A stretch of DNA of 44,335 bases. It comes from Thiobacillus denitrificans (GTDB lineage: Bacteria > Pseudomonadota > Gammaproteobacteria > Burkholderiales > Thiobacillaceae). The position numbers and the translations under genes are program-made. The notes under the pieces were generated by a model. That model searched no databases. It was not told the origin of the DNA and worked only from the letters and a program-made list of their open reading frames with translations. Where the stretch lies: the NCBI GenBank assembly GCA_002343685.1, contig DDRS01000024.1, forward strand, positions 1 through 44,335, read 5' to 3'. Shown in pieces: positions 1 through 8,679 of the stretch (the stretch's first letter is position 1; each line of letters opens with the position of its first letter).

Positions 1-1701
1 CAACCTATTGAGAGATCACAGCTAACGCTCAAACCGGGTGAAAAACTGCCCGCCAGCCAGTTGCTTTCAAGGCTGGCATTCAATGCCCTGCCCGACCCCG
101 ACCGGCTCCGCTTCCAGAGCATCCTGTCACGCACCCTGCTCGCGTTGTTCGTGCTCCTGATGGCCATGTCCCTGCTCGGTTTCGTCGTGTATAACCGCCT
201 GCTGGTACGCCCGCTACGCCGACTTTCGCAGGATATCGATGCCATGCAGCACGGGCGGTTCAGCCCCCATTCCTCGCGTTCGCAGGCCATGCGCATCAGC
301 GAACTGGAGAACGTCCGCCGCTCGCTGTATGACTACCAGCTGCAATTGCGCGAACTGCACGGCTCGCTGGAACATCAGAATCGCGAATTCCATTCGCAGG
401 CACGCCAGGATGCGCTCACCGGCTGCCACAACCGGCGCGCCTATGAAGAAGACTGGGAGAAATTCCGTATTGAGCTGAAAAATGCGCCACAAGGCGTGGC
501 CTTCCTGCTGTTCGATTGCGACCGCTTCAAGACCATCAACGACACTTACGGCCACGCCAAGGGCGACCGCGTGCTCTCCATCATCGCCGATGCGCTGGTG
601 ATGGCGCTGCGTGCCAACGACCGCCTGTACCGCCTCGGCGGCGACGAGTTCGCCACCTTCCTGTCGCGCACCACCCCGGCCCAGGCCAAGCAGATCGCGC
701 AGCGCTGCCAAAGCCTGCTCGACGCGTCGGTCTTCAGCGATCTGGGAATCAACGAACCGGTCGGGATCAGCATCGGTATCGCCTTCTGCGCGGCTGATCA
801 GCTTGAGCATATCAACGACCTGCCCAAGCAGGCGGACATCGCCATGTACACCGCGAAACAACCCGGCCGTACCCGCATCGCCCTGTATGGCGAGGATACC
901 GAGCGCGCCTCGCAGACGCTGGTGGCCAGCCGCGAAACCAGCGCCCTGTTCCAGGCCTTGGCCAGCCCCGGCATGATCGAGATGCATTACCAGTCCATTC
1001 ACGCGCTGCCCGGACGCAAGGTGGATTATTACGAGGCTCTGGCGCGCATCCGTTACCACAACGACCTCATCATGCCGGACGCATTCCTGCCGGTTGTCAG
1101 CAGCCGCCGTCTCGAGGCCGGGTTCGATCTGGCGGTGCTGAACCAGGTCGATGCCGATCTGTCGTCACAGCAGCTGCCGCCCGGGATCGGGGTATCGATC
1201 AACCTGTCCGCTCAAAGCATTTCGCACCCCGAGATCGTGTCGCAACTGTTGGAGTTGTCGCGTCACAATGCCCGCCACCCGCTGATGCTGGAAATCACGG
1301 AAACCTCGCTCATCACGCAAATGGCGGAGGTGCGCACCTATCTCGACCTGTTGCGTACCGTAAATTACCGCATCGCCATGGACGATTTCGGCACCGGCTA
1401 TTCTCCGTTGCGTTATCTGGTCGATCTGCCGGTGGACGTGGTCAAGTTCGACATCTCGCTGGTGAACAAGCTGGGACAGGACAACCGTGCAAGCCAGGTG
1501 GTAGCCGACTTCGCCCGCATGATGAGCGATGCGGGCTACTCGCTGGTGGCCGAGGGCGTGGAAACCGACACCATCCTGCGCAAGGTCGAAAGCCTGGGCA
1601 TTGCGCACGTGCAGGGTTACTTGCTGAGCCGTCCCATGCCGCTGGCCAAAGTGGCCGCCAGCTTCGACGACCAGAACGCAGACGTCAATTGCACCGTCTG
1701 A
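1..1701 (+). CDS. GGDEF-EAL membrane protein (c-di-GMP cyclase/phosphodiesterase), 5' truncated
   Basis: The reading frame is open from base 1, so the N-terminal sensor part lies outside the window; a TTG at 61 is the first possible internal start. Counting from base 1, a membrane segment lies near residues 45-65, followed by a HAMP-like or coiled linker. A GGDEF domain follows with intact GGDEF at about 213-217 and an RxxD inhibitory site (RAND) just before it. A complete EAL domain comes next: EAL near 345, NLS, EITE, DDFG near 461, AEGVE near 518 and QGY. All catalytic motifs of both domains look intact, so either or both activities are possible. By family it makes and/or degrades cyclic di-GMP at the inner membrane. 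The next gene is convergent. The first 20 bases form half of a terminal inverted repeat (see findings). Confidence 0.93.
   Translation, partial: QPIERSQLTLKPGEKLPASQLLSRLAFNALPDPDRLRFQSILSRTLLALFVLLMAMSLLGFVVYNRLLVRPLRRLSQDIDAMQHGRFSPHSSRSQAMRISELENVRRSLYDYQLQLRELHGSLEHQNREFHSQARQDALTGCHNRRAYEEDWEKFRIELKNAPQGVAFLLFDCDRFKTINDTYGHAKGDRVLSIIADALVMALRANDRLYRLGGDEFATFLSRTTPAQAKQIAQRCQSLLDASVFSDLGINEPVGISIGIAFCAADQLEHINDLPKQADIAMYTAKQPGRTRIALYGEDTERASQTLVASRETSALFQALASPGMIEMHYQSIHALPGRKVDYYEALARIRYHNDLIMPDAFLPVVSSRRLEAGFDLAVLNQVDADLSSQQLPPGIGVSINLSAQSISHPEIVSQLLELSRHNARHPLMLEITETSLITQMAEVRTYLDLLRTVNYRIAMDDFGTGYSPLRYLVDLPVDVVKFDISLVNKLGQDNRASQVVADFARMMSDAGYSLVAEGVETDTILRKVESLGIAHVQGYLLSRPMPLAKVAASFDDQNADVNCTV
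2..20 (+). repeat. left copy of 19-bp terminal inverted repeat
   Basis: AACCTATTGAGAGATCACA, identical to the reverse complement of 44317-44335. It lies in frame in the truncated GGDEF-EAL gene. Confidence 0.95.
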
Positions 1702-1710
1702 TTCCAGGCA

Positions 1711-3390
1711 TCAATGCTTGCCCGAGCGCCAGATGGAAAAGATGATCCATAGGCTGTTGAAAAACGCGATCAGGAATCCCAGCAGGCCGAACAGCGGCAG
1801 GCCGAATAGCTGGGGGCCGCCTTTCACCGTCATGATGATGCTCGAGCCGACGACCAGCGAGGCCGTCAGGATGCCCATGGTCAACCGGTTGCTGGCACGG
1901 TCCAGCTGATGGCCGAACTGATCCAGTCGCTTCAGGTCGAGATCGACCTTGACCCGCCCCCGCCGCATATCGCGCAACAGATGCCGTAGGTCGCGCGGCA
2001 CGTCGGCCAGCACCTCCAGCGTCTCGCGCACGCTCTTGCGCCCGCGCGCAAGCAAGGCCTGCGGCGTGTAACGCTGCTGGATGACGCGTTCCACGAAGGG
2101 CGTCACATGGTCGATCATGTGGAATTCCGGATCGAGTTGCTGACCCAGCCCCTCCAGCGTGATCAGCGTCTTGAACAACAGGGTCAGATCGGCCGGCAGG
2201 ACCAGGTTGTTGTCGCGCATGACCGCCGTGATGTCGTTCAGCAATCCGCCGATTTTCACGTCCTTGAGTTGCAGATCGTCGTAGCTCTGCAGCAGTTCCG
2301 CCACGTCGTAGGCCAGGCGGTCTTCATCGCCGACCGACTCGCCGCTCCAGTCGAGCAGCACCTGCAGCAAGGCCTGCTCGTCCTTGCGCGTCAAGGCATG
2401 CAGCAGATCGACGATCTGGTTGCGGCGGGGATTGGTCAGCATCCCCACCATGCCGAAGTCGATCATGCCAATGCGGTTGTCTGGCAGGAAAAGAACATTC
2501 CCGGGGTGCGGGTCGGCATGGAAATAGCCATGTTCCAGTACCATGCGCAGCACGGCATCGGCCCCGCGTGCCGCCAGCAATTTGGGATCGAGCCCCTGCG
2601 CGCGCAGCTTGTCGGGCGCGACGCCGGCCATCCCGATGATCTCTTCCTGCACATTGACGCGATCATTGGTGAACTCCCAGTACACCCGGGGAATTTTCAC
2701 CAGCGGTTCGTCGGCGAAATGGCGCGCGAACTGGTCGATGTTGCGTGCTTCCTTCGCCAGGTCGAGTTCGCGATTCAACGAGCGGCGGAACTGTGACACG
2801 ATTTGTACCGGGTCGTAGCGGCGCGAATCCGGCACTTCGCTTTCCAGCAGCTTGGCGGCATGTTCCATGATGCGCAGATCGGCCTGGATCACGCCTTCGA
2901 TGCCGGGTCGGCGCATCTTGACGACGACGCGCGTGCCGTCCTTGAGCGTGGCGCGATAGACCTGCGCAATGGAGGCTGCCGCCAGCGGTACCGGGTCGAA
3001 CTCGGCAAACACCTCGGCGGGATCGCCCTTGATGGCCGTCACCAGATCACGATGCAACCGCTCGTAAGGCACCGCCGGCACCTGGCTGTGCAGCTTTTCG
3101 AATTCGGCGATCCAGTGCGGCGGAAACATGTCGACCCGCGTCGCCAGCACCTGCCCCAGCTTGACGAAGGTCGGGCCGAGTTCTTCCAGCGCGCGGCGCA
3201 CGCGTACCGGCGCGTCGAGCTGACTGATCTCGCTGGTGCTGTGCCAGTGCAAAACCCGGCCGGCACGCTCCAGCGCCCCGCTGATACCCAGGACGCGCAC
3301 TAGATCGCCCCAGCCATAGCGGATCATCACCGAGGCGATTTCATGCAATCGTGGCAGGTCGCGCACGACCGAAATGGTTTCCCAGAGCAT
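1711..3390 (-). CDS. ubiB: UbiB/ABC1-family atypical kinase, ubiquinone biosynthesis
   Basis: 559 residues, the usual UbiB length (about 546 in E. coli). Family hallmarks are visible: KLGQ (KxGQ) at 77-80, the Ala-rich loop AAAS at 137-140 in place of a P-loop, a lysine in VVVK near 158, HADPHPGN at 291-298 and DFG at 311-313. Two hydrophobic segments at about 505-555 should anchor the protein in the inner membrane. UbiB family members are ATPases/atypical kinases needed for ubiquinone synthesis. No other ubi gene lies nearby, so a paralogous AarF-type protein with another role cannot be excluded. An ATG start at 3390 gives the full family N terminus. The upstream gene on the same strand is 137 bp away. 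Confidence 0.9.
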   Translation of the reverse strand: MLWETISVVRDLPRLHEIASVMIRYGWGDLVRVLGISGALERAGRVLHWHSTSEISQLDAPVRVRRALEELGPTFVKLGQVLATRVDMFPPHWIAEFEKLHSQVPAVPYERLHRDLVTAIKGDPAEVFAEFDPVPLAAASIAQVYRATLKDGTRVVVKMRRPGIEGVIQADLRIMEHAAKLLESEVPDSRRYDPVQIVSQFRRSLNRELDLAKEARNIDQFARHFADEPLVKIPRVYWEFTNDRVNVQEEIIGMAGVAPDKLRAQGLDPKLLAARGADAVLRMVLEHGYFHADPHPGNVLFLPDNRIGMIDFGMVGMLTNPRRNQIVDLLHALTRKDEQALLQVLLDWSGESVGDEDRLAYDVAELLQSYDDLQLKDVKIGGLLNDITAVMRDNNLVLPADLTLLFKTLITLEGLGQQLDPEFHMIDHVTPFVERVIQQRYTPQALLARGRKSVRETLEVLADVPRDLRHLLRDMRRGRVKVDLDLKRLDQFGHQLDRASNRLTMGILTASLVVGSSIIMTVKGGPQLFGLPLFGLLGFLIAFFNSLWIIFSIWRSGKH

Positions 3391-3527
3391 CGTGGTTTTT
3401 TGGAATCAGTTAATGCCGAGAGTGTACCTGCAAGGGGCACGCCGGATCCGTAAGCCACTCAAGCGGCAACGACCCGCTGTCACCGCAAGCCGCATGGCGG
3501 TAAAAGCTCGCGCCCGTCGCGGAGAGG

Positions 3528-4217
3528 TCAGGAACGCAGGCGCTCGCTCTGCCGCTTGAGCGAATCCGACAGAGCCTCCAGGATGCCGCTCGCCACCAGC
3601 GACAGGCGTTCGGTCGCCGTACTGGCCGATTCGCTCAGCCCGGCCCGGCCCGCGGCGCCGCTGGCCTTCACGCCGTTTGCCAGTTGCTGGAGCGCTTCGC
3701 GCACCTGTTCGCCGGTGCGGGTGCCGCTGATGATCAGGTGATCGCTCAGGTAGCCAAGTTCTTCCTTCAGCTTGCCGCCCGATTGGCTGGCGGTCTGCTT
3801 CAGGGCCTCGACAATCTGGCCCTCCAGGTCGCGGAGTTGTTCGAGGCTCGCCTTCAGTTCATTGTCCTTGAAGGATTGGCCTTGGGTGGCCGCTTCGCGC
3901 AAGGTATAGGACGCCGCCTGTGCCGCGCTGCCGACGGCCTCGTCCAGACCGGCGATCGCCTGTTTGAGTCCATCCTTCATTTCGCCGCCACGCGAAGTCA
4001 AGCCGCTACCCACGCCGGACGAGATGGCAACGACCAGTTCGCGTATGTCATTCAGCGCCATGCGCCGTTCGTGCAGCACGCGCGCAGTCAATTCGCGGAC
4101 ACGCTCGTGCAGGTCGGGCGCGGACGCCGCCGCCGCAGCCTCGTCGTGCAATTGCACAAGCTGCGTATTTTCAGGGATACTCGTTTCGCCTGTGGCAGGC
4201 GTGTTCACGTCATTCAT
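3528..4217 (-). CDS. unknown all-helical protein
   Basis: About 229 residues, family not recognised. The start is placed at the ATG at 4217 because a GAGG Shine-Dalgarno lies about 9 bases upstream; an upstream in-frame ATG at 4289 has no such support and would overlap the divergent promoter region. There is no signal peptide and no membrane segment. The sequence is rich in Ala, Glu, Gln, Leu and Ser in a heptad-like pattern, so long amphipathic helices or coiled coil are expected, somewhat like phasins or apolipoprotein-like proteins. It is divergent from the NlpC/P60 gene at 4293 and shares a 75-bp intergenic region with it. ubiB follows 137 bp downstream, so the two may be co-transcribed. 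Confidence 0.8.
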   Translation of the reverse strand: MNDVNTPATGETSIPENTQLVQLHDEAAAAASAPDLHERVRELTARVLHERRMALNDIRELVVAISSGVGSGLTSRGGEMKDGLKQAIAGLDEAVGSAAQAASYTLREAATQGQSFKDNELKASLEQLRDLEGQIVEALKQTASQSGGKLKEELGYLSDHLIISGTRTGEQVREALQQLANGVKASGAAGRAGLSESASTATERLSLVASGILEALSDSLKRQSERLRS

Positions 4218-4292
4218 GATGCAGTCCTCAGGGTCAAGATTCGCCGCATTTGGCCGTAGTTTCGTTTCAACTATAGAGCAGATTGCCATTCG

Positions 4293-4769
4293 ATGAAGTC
4301 CGTCCTGCTGTCAGCCATGCTGGTCGTTCTGCTCACGCAGCCTGTGCATGCCGCGCCGTCCGACGACATATCCATCTATGCGGTCAGCCTGGTGGGAAGC
4401 CCGTATCGCCTGGGCGGCACGTCGCCCGAGACCGGACTCGATTGCAGCGGCTTCGTCGACCATGTCTTCCGCCAGATCACCGGCGTCAAGCTGCCCCACG
4501 ACAGCCTGGCGATCAGCGAATCCACGCAAACGCTCGACCGGGCCGATCTCCAGCCCGGCGATCTGGTTTTCTTCAACACCCTCGACCACGCGTTCTCCCA
4601 CGTCGGCATCTATCTGGGCGATGACCGCTTCGTGCATGCCACGAGCAGCCGGACCGGTTCGGTCATGGTGTCCAGGCTCAGCGATCCTTACTGGCGCGAG
4701 CGGTTCGACGGCGCTCGCCGCGTCGCCGTGCCTGCGGACCCATCCGTGGCGGTTGCGTCGTTCGAGTAG
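4293..4769 (+). CDS. secreted NlpC/P60 (C40) peptidoglycan hydrolase
   Basis: 158 residues with a Sec signal peptide (charged start, hydrophobic stretch, likely cleavage after PVHA near residue 20). The NlpC/P60 core is complete: catalytic Cys in LDCSGF, His in SHVGIYLG and a third polar residue in FVHATS. Enzymes of this family are cysteine endopeptidases that cut gamma-D-glutamyl-diamino acid bonds in peptidoglycan stems. This is a minimal single-domain form without SH3 or LysM modules. An ATG at 4293 begins the signal peptide. The gene is divergent from the unknown helical protein and separated from fbpA by about 146 bp containing a promoter, so it is probably monocistronic. Confidence 0.92.
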   Translation: MKSVLLSAMLVVLLTQPVHAAPSDDISIYAVSLVGSPYRLGGTSPETGLDCSGFVDHVFRQITGVKLPHDSLAISESTQTLDRADLQPGDLVFFNTLDHAFSHVGIYLGDDRFVHATSSRTGSVMVSRLSDPYWRERFDGARRVAVPADPSVAVASFE

Positions 4770-4850
4770 GGTCCGCCCGAAGTTCTTCTCCATTCGCCCT
4801 GCCGGATATCCGGGTAAGCGCCGCAAGGCTCCAACCCATGCAATTTAGAA

Positions 4851-4879
4851 TTGATAAGCGTTCTCATTTTTAGTACGAT
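4851..4879 (+). promoter_or_regulatory. fbpA promoter overlapped by Fur-box-like site
   Basis: A -35 box TTGATA at 4851-4856 and a -10 box TACGAT at 4874-4879 are spaced 17 bp apart, ideal for sigma-70. Overlapping it, GATAAGCGTTCTCATTTTT at 4853-4871 matches the classical 19-bp Fur consensus at 12 positions. Bound Fur-Fe(II) would cover the -35 and spacer, the standard repression geometry. The downstream genes encode Fe(III) uptake, which supports this reading. Fur binding itself is inferred. Confidence 0.7.
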
Positions 4880-4915
4880 GCGGGCATTCTTTAACTCAGC
4901 AGGAAAGCCCGCAAC

Positions 4916-5923
4916 ATGCCATTCCCCAGACTGATCACCGCGCTGCTCCTGGCCGCTGTAGCCCTGCCCGCGGCAGCCGAGAACGTCGTGGTGTATTCCG
5001 CGCGCAATGAACAACTCATCAAACCCCTGTTCGACGCCTATACCCGCGACACCGGCGTACAGATCAAATTCATCACGGACAAGGAAGGTCCGCTGATGGC
5101 ACGGCTGAAAGCCGAAGGCAGGAACACCCCCGCCGACATGCTGCTGACGGTCGATGCCGGCAATCTGTGGCAGGCTGCGGAAGAAGGCCTGCTGCGCCGG
5201 ATCCAGTCGGAGACCCTGCAGGCCAACGTGCCGGCCCATTTGCGCGATCCCAACAACGAATGGTTCGGCCTGTCGGTACGCGCGCGCACCCTGGTCTACA
5301 ACACCAACATGGTCAAGCCCGCCGATCTGTCGACCTACGAAGACCTGGCCAATCCGAAATGGAAAGACCGCCTTTGCCTGCGCACATCGAAGAAGGTTTA
5401 TAACCAGAGCCTGGTCGCCATGATGATCACCGAATATGGCGAAGGCAAAACCGAGGACATGGTGCGCGGCTGGATCGCCAACCTCGCCACGTCGCCCTTC
5501 CCCGACGACACCAAGGCGATGGAAGCCGTGGCGGCCGGCCAATGCGATGTCACGCTGGTCAATACCTATTATTTCGGCCGCCTGATGGCGAAGCAGCCGA
5601 ATCTGCCGCTGGCAATTTTCTGGCCCAACCAGAACCTGAAGAACAAGGCTGCCGGCGTGCACGTCAACATCTCCGGGGCGGGCGTCACGCGCTACGCCCG
5701 GAATCCGGCCGGTGCACAGAAATTGATCGAATGGCTGTCGTCCGACAAGGCGCAGAACCTGTTCGCCGACGTCAATCTGGAATACCCGGTCAACCCGAGC
5801 GTGACGCCTGACAAGACCGTGGCCGCCTGGGGTAACTTCAGGCAGAACCTCATCAACGTGAAGGAGGCTGGCAGCCTGCAGGCCAAGGCCGTAAAATTGA
5901 TGGATCGCGCCGGTTACAAGTAA
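4916..5923 (+). CDS. fbpA: Fe(III) ABC transporter periplasmic binding protein
   Basis: 335 residues with a Sec signal peptide cleaved near residue 21 (AAA/EN). The mature start VVVYSARNEQ is typical of the FbpA/FutA/AfuA ferric-binding family. The paired tyrosines that coordinate Fe(III) are present at residues 218-219 (NTYYFGR). The protein should capture periplasmic ferric iron and deliver it to the FbpB permease. The ATG at 4916 follows an AGGAAAG ribosome site. It is the first gene of the fbpABC operon, behind a promoter overlapping a Fur-box-like site. A terminator-like hairpin follows 42 bp after the stop, so fbpA may be made in excess over the membrane parts, as is usual for binding proteins. 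Confidence 0.95.
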   Translation: MPFPRLITALLLAAVALPAAAENVVVYSARNEQLIKPLFDAYTRDTGVQIKFITDKEGPLMARLKAEGRNTPADMLLTVDAGNLWQAAEEGLLRRIQSETLQANVPAHLRDPNNEWFGLSVRARTLVYNTNMVKPADLSTYEDLANPKWKDRLCLRTSKKVYNQSLVAMMITEYGEGKTEDMVRGWIANLATSPFPDDTKAMEAVAAGQCDVTLVNTYYFGRLMAKQPNLPLAIFWPNQNLKNKAAGVHVNISGAGVTRYARNPAGAQKLIEWLSSDKAQNLFADVNLEYPVNPSVTPDKTVAAWGNFRQNLINVKEAGSLQAKAVKLMDRAGYK

Positions 5924-5936
5924 GAAGTGCCCCATC

Positions 5937-7601
5937 TTGTCTGACAAGCTTGCAATACCCTCAAGAACGCCCGCTGCGGGCGTTTTTGTTTGGTTGCCTC
6001 CCAGTGGCTGGATGCTGTTCGCCCTTGCGATCACCGCATTGGTGCTGGTGCCGGTCGTGGTCACCTTCTCGTCGTTTGCGCAGGTAGACGGCGACATCCT
6101 TGCCCACCTGACCGAATTCGTCCTGCCCGAACTGGTCGGCAATACGTTGTGGCTGGTACTCGGCGTGGGGATCGGCGTCAGCGTACTGGGCGTGTCGCTG
6201 GCCTGGCTCACGGCGATGTGCGACTTTCCCGGCCGCCGCCTGTTCGACTGGGCACTGCTGCTGCCGCTGGCCCTGCCCGCCTACGTCACCGCCTTTGTCG
6301 CGATCGGCCTGCTGGATTTCACCGGCCCGCTGCAGACCTGGCTGCGCGAAAGCCGGGGTATCACCGGCTTGCCCGAGATCCGCTCCCGCGGCGGGGTCAT
6401 CCTGGTGATGTCGCTGGCACTCTACCCCTATGTCTATCTGATTGCGAAGAACGCCTTTGCCACGCAAGGTGCGATCGCGCTGGAAGCCGCACAATCGCTT
6501 GGCTTGTCGCGCTGGCAAGGGTTCTTCCGGGTGGCGCTGCCGATGGCGCGACCGTGGATCGCCGCCGGCTTGATGCTGGCGCTGATGGAGACCCTGGCCG
6601 ACTTCGGCACCATGGCGATCTTCAACTACGACACCTTCACCACCGCCATCTACAAGGCCTGGTATAGCCTATTCTCCCTGCCGGCAGCGGCGCAGCTGGC
6701 CTCGATCCTGATTCTGTTCGTACTGGTCGCGGTGGTGTTCGAGCAGCGTTCACGCACCCGGATGCGCTATGGTGCCGTGGGCCGCAGTGCCACGCAGCGC
6801 CGCATCCGGCTGTCGCCGGCCCTGGCCGGGTTGGCGTTCCTGTATGCCGGGACGGTGCTGGCCGTCGCCTTCCTCATTCCGGTCATGCAGCTTGCCCTGT
6901 GGGCACGCACGGTTCTCACCGATGATCTCGATTCGCGCTACTGGGACTTCGCCTGGCATTCGGTGCTGCTGGCCGGCATCGGCGCACTGATGGTGGCAGC
7001 CGTCGCACTGCTGCTCGCCTACGCGGGACGCCAGCGCCCCGGTGCTGCGATGACATGGACGCAGCGCCTCGCCACGCTCGGCTATGCCTTCCCCGGTGCC
7101 GTACTGGCGGTGGGGCTGTTCATCCCGGTGGCGGCGCTGGACAACTGGCTGATTGATCGCGGCCGCAGCTGGTTCGGCTTCGGCGGCACCGAGATCCTCA
7201 AAGGCACGCTGCTGATCATGTTGCTGGCCTATCTGGTGCGTTTTCTTGCAGTCGGCTTCGGCCCCATCGACAGTGGGCTGCACCGCATCACCCGCAGCAT
7301 CGACGAAGCCGCGCGTAACCTCGGCAGTTCAACCACCGCATTGCTCACCCGGGTGCACTTCCCCATCCTGCGTGCCAGCCTGCTGACAGCCGCGACGCTG
7401 ACCTTCGTCGACATCATGAAGGAAATGCCCATTACCCTGATGACCCGCCCATTCGGCTGGGACACACTGGCAGTGCGCGTGTTCGAGATGACCTCGGAAG
7501 GCGAATGGGAGCGCGCCGCGTTGCCGTCGCTCGCCATCGTCGTTGCCGGTATCATCCCCATCATTCTCCTGACCTGGCGCGGTACGCGCCCGCTTGACTG
7601 A
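5937..7601 (+). CDS. fbpB: Fe(III) ABC transporter permease (fused double domain)
   Basis: 554 residues in the longest frame, with roughly 12 hydrophobic segments in two homologous halves, as in FbpB/SfuB permeases. Each half has the cytoplasmic EAA loop that contacts the ATPase: EAAQSLGLSR in the first and EAARNLGSST in the second. The start is uncertain. A TTG at 5937 opens the frame, but the first 15 or so codons run through a terminator hairpin (5966-5987) and give a non-family N terminus. A later start, for example the ATG at 6012 at the beginning of the first membrane helix or a TTG around 5994, is more likely. The stop lies 6 bp before the fbpC ATG. It moves Fe(III) across the inner membrane with FbpA and FbpC. 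Confidence 0.93.
   Translation: MSDKLAIPSRTPAAGVFVWLPPSGWMLFALAITALVLVPVVVTFSSFAQVDGDILAHLTEFVLPELVGNTLWLVLGVGIGVSVLGVSLAWLTAMCDFPGRRLFDWALLLPLALPAYVTAFVAIGLLDFTGPLQTWLRESRGITGLPEIRSRGGVILVMSLALYPYVYLIAKNAFATQGAIALEAAQSLGLSRWQGFFRVALPMARPWIAAGLMLALMETLADFGTMAIFNYDTFTTAIYKAWYSLFSLPAAAQLASILILFVLVAVVFEQRSRTRMRYGAVGRSATQRRIRLSPALAGLAFLYAGTVLAVAFLIPVMQLALWARTVLTDDLDSRYWDFAWHSVLLAGIGALMVAAVALLLAYAGRQRPGAAMTWTQRLATLGYAFPGAVLAVGLFIPVAALDNWLIDRGRSWFGFGGTEILKGTLLIMLLAYLVRFLAVGFGPIDSGLHRITRSIDEAARNLGSSTTALLTRVHFPILRASLLTAATLTFVDIMKEMPITLMTRPFGWDTLAVRVFEMTSEGEWERAALPSLAIVVAGIIPIILLTWRGTRPLD
5966..5987 (+). terminator. intra-operon terminator/attenuator hairpin after fbpA
   Basis: A perfect stem AACGCCCG / CGGGCGTT (5966-5973 and 5977-5984) with a 3-nt loop is followed by a T run up to 5987. 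It has the form of an intrinsic terminator but lies between fbpA and the permease gene, and inside the longest possible reading frame of the latter. Partial termination here would set the fbpA:fbpBC ratio. Confidence 0.65.
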
Positions 7602-7607
7602 CCCCCT

Positions 7608-8675
7608 ATGGCTGAACTGATCCTCGACTCGGTCTCGCAGTCGTACGCCGCACGCCAGATCATCGCCGACCTCTCCTTCACCCTGCCCGAAGGGGCGATC
7701 GGCTGCCTGCTCGGCCCGTCGGGCTGCGGCAAAACCACCGCACTGCGCTGCATCTCCGGCTTCGAGCCGATCCAGACGGGCGAAATCCGCATCGGTGGCG
7801 AAGTTGTCAGCCGCCCCGGCTGGATGCTGCCCGCCGAAAGACGCCGCGTCGGCATGGTGTTCCAGGACTACGCGCTGTTCCCGCACCTGAACGTGGCGGA
7901 CAACGTCGGCTTCGGCCTGCGCGGCCAACCATCGACTGCACGTTTGGCGCGAGTCGACGAATTGCTGGCGCTGGTCGGCCTGGCCGGCCACGCCGGGCAG
8001 TTCCCGCACCAGCTTTCCGGCGGCCAGCAGCAGCGCGTGGCCCTTGCCCGCGCGCTGGCACCGCGCCCGCGCCTGATCCTGATGGACGAGCCTTTCTCCA
8101 ATCTCGACGTCGAACTGCGCGAACGCCTGTCGCTCGAAGTGCGCGACATCCTCAAGCGCGAGGCGACCACCGCGCTCATCGTCACCCACGACCAGTACGA
8201 GGCCTTCGCGCTCGCCGACTGGGTCGGCGTCATGCATGAAGGCCGCATCCAGCAGTGGGACACACCCTACAACCTGTATCACGAACCGGCGAACCGCTTT
8301 GTCGCCGATTTCGTCGGCCAAGGCACGCTGCTCACCGGCGAAGTCGTCAACGACCATCAGGTCGAAATCGAGCTCGGCGTGCTCGACGGCCACATCCCGG
8401 TCGAATGCGACGCCAGCGGCTGCGACGAATGCGTACGCAACTGCCATGTCGACGTGCTGCTGCGTCCCGACGACATCGTCCACGACGACGACAGCCTGCT
8501 GCTGGCGGAAGTCGAGAACAAGGCCTTCCGCGGCGCCGAATTCCTCTACACGCTGAAGCTTCCGAGCGGCCAACGCGCGCTGTCGCTGGTGCCGTCGCAC
8601 CACAATCACGCCATCGGCGAGAAAATCGGCATCAAGCTGGCCGTCGATCATGTCGTGGCATTCCGCCGCGAATAA
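7608..8675 (+). CDS. fbpC: Fe(III) ABC transporter ATPase with C-terminal Cys cluster
   Basis: 355 residues. The ATPase core is complete: Walker A GPSGCGKTT at about 36-44, Q-loop region FQDYALFPH, signature LSGGQQQR near 136, Walker B LILMDEP near 157 and H-loop VTHD. The C-terminal part is a TOBE-like regulatory domain as in FbpC/CysA/PotA importers. Within it sit four closely spaced cysteines, C267, C272, C275 and C279 (C-x4-C-x2-C-x3-C). I do not recall these from well-studied FbpC proteins, and they could bind a metal or Fe-S centre (inference). It energises Fe(III) import through FbpB. The ATG is 6 bp after the fbpB stop. Confidence 0.94.
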   Translation: MAELILDSVSQSYAARQIIADLSFTLPEGAIGCLLGPSGCGKTTALRCISGFEPIQTGEIRIGGEVVSRPGWMLPAERRRVGMVFQDYALFPHLNVADNVGFGLRGQPSTARLARVDELLALVGLAGHAGQFPHQLSGGQQQRVALARALAPRPRLILMDEPFSNLDVELRERLSLEVRDILKREATTALIVTHDQYEAFALADWVGVMHEGRIQQWDTPYNLYHEPANRFVADFVGQGTLLTGEVVNDHQVEIELGVLDGHIPVECDASGCDECVRNCHVDVLLRPDDIVHDDDSLLLAEVENKAFRGAEFLYTLKLPSGQRALSLVPSHHNHAIGEKIGIKLAVDHVVAFRRE

Positions 8676-8679
8676 TTCC

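Noticed and set aside
4688..6211. A 507-codon minus-strand open frame opposite fbpA
   Set aside because: Shadow of fbpA/fbpB; no ribosome site and no protein-like hydrophobic pattern.
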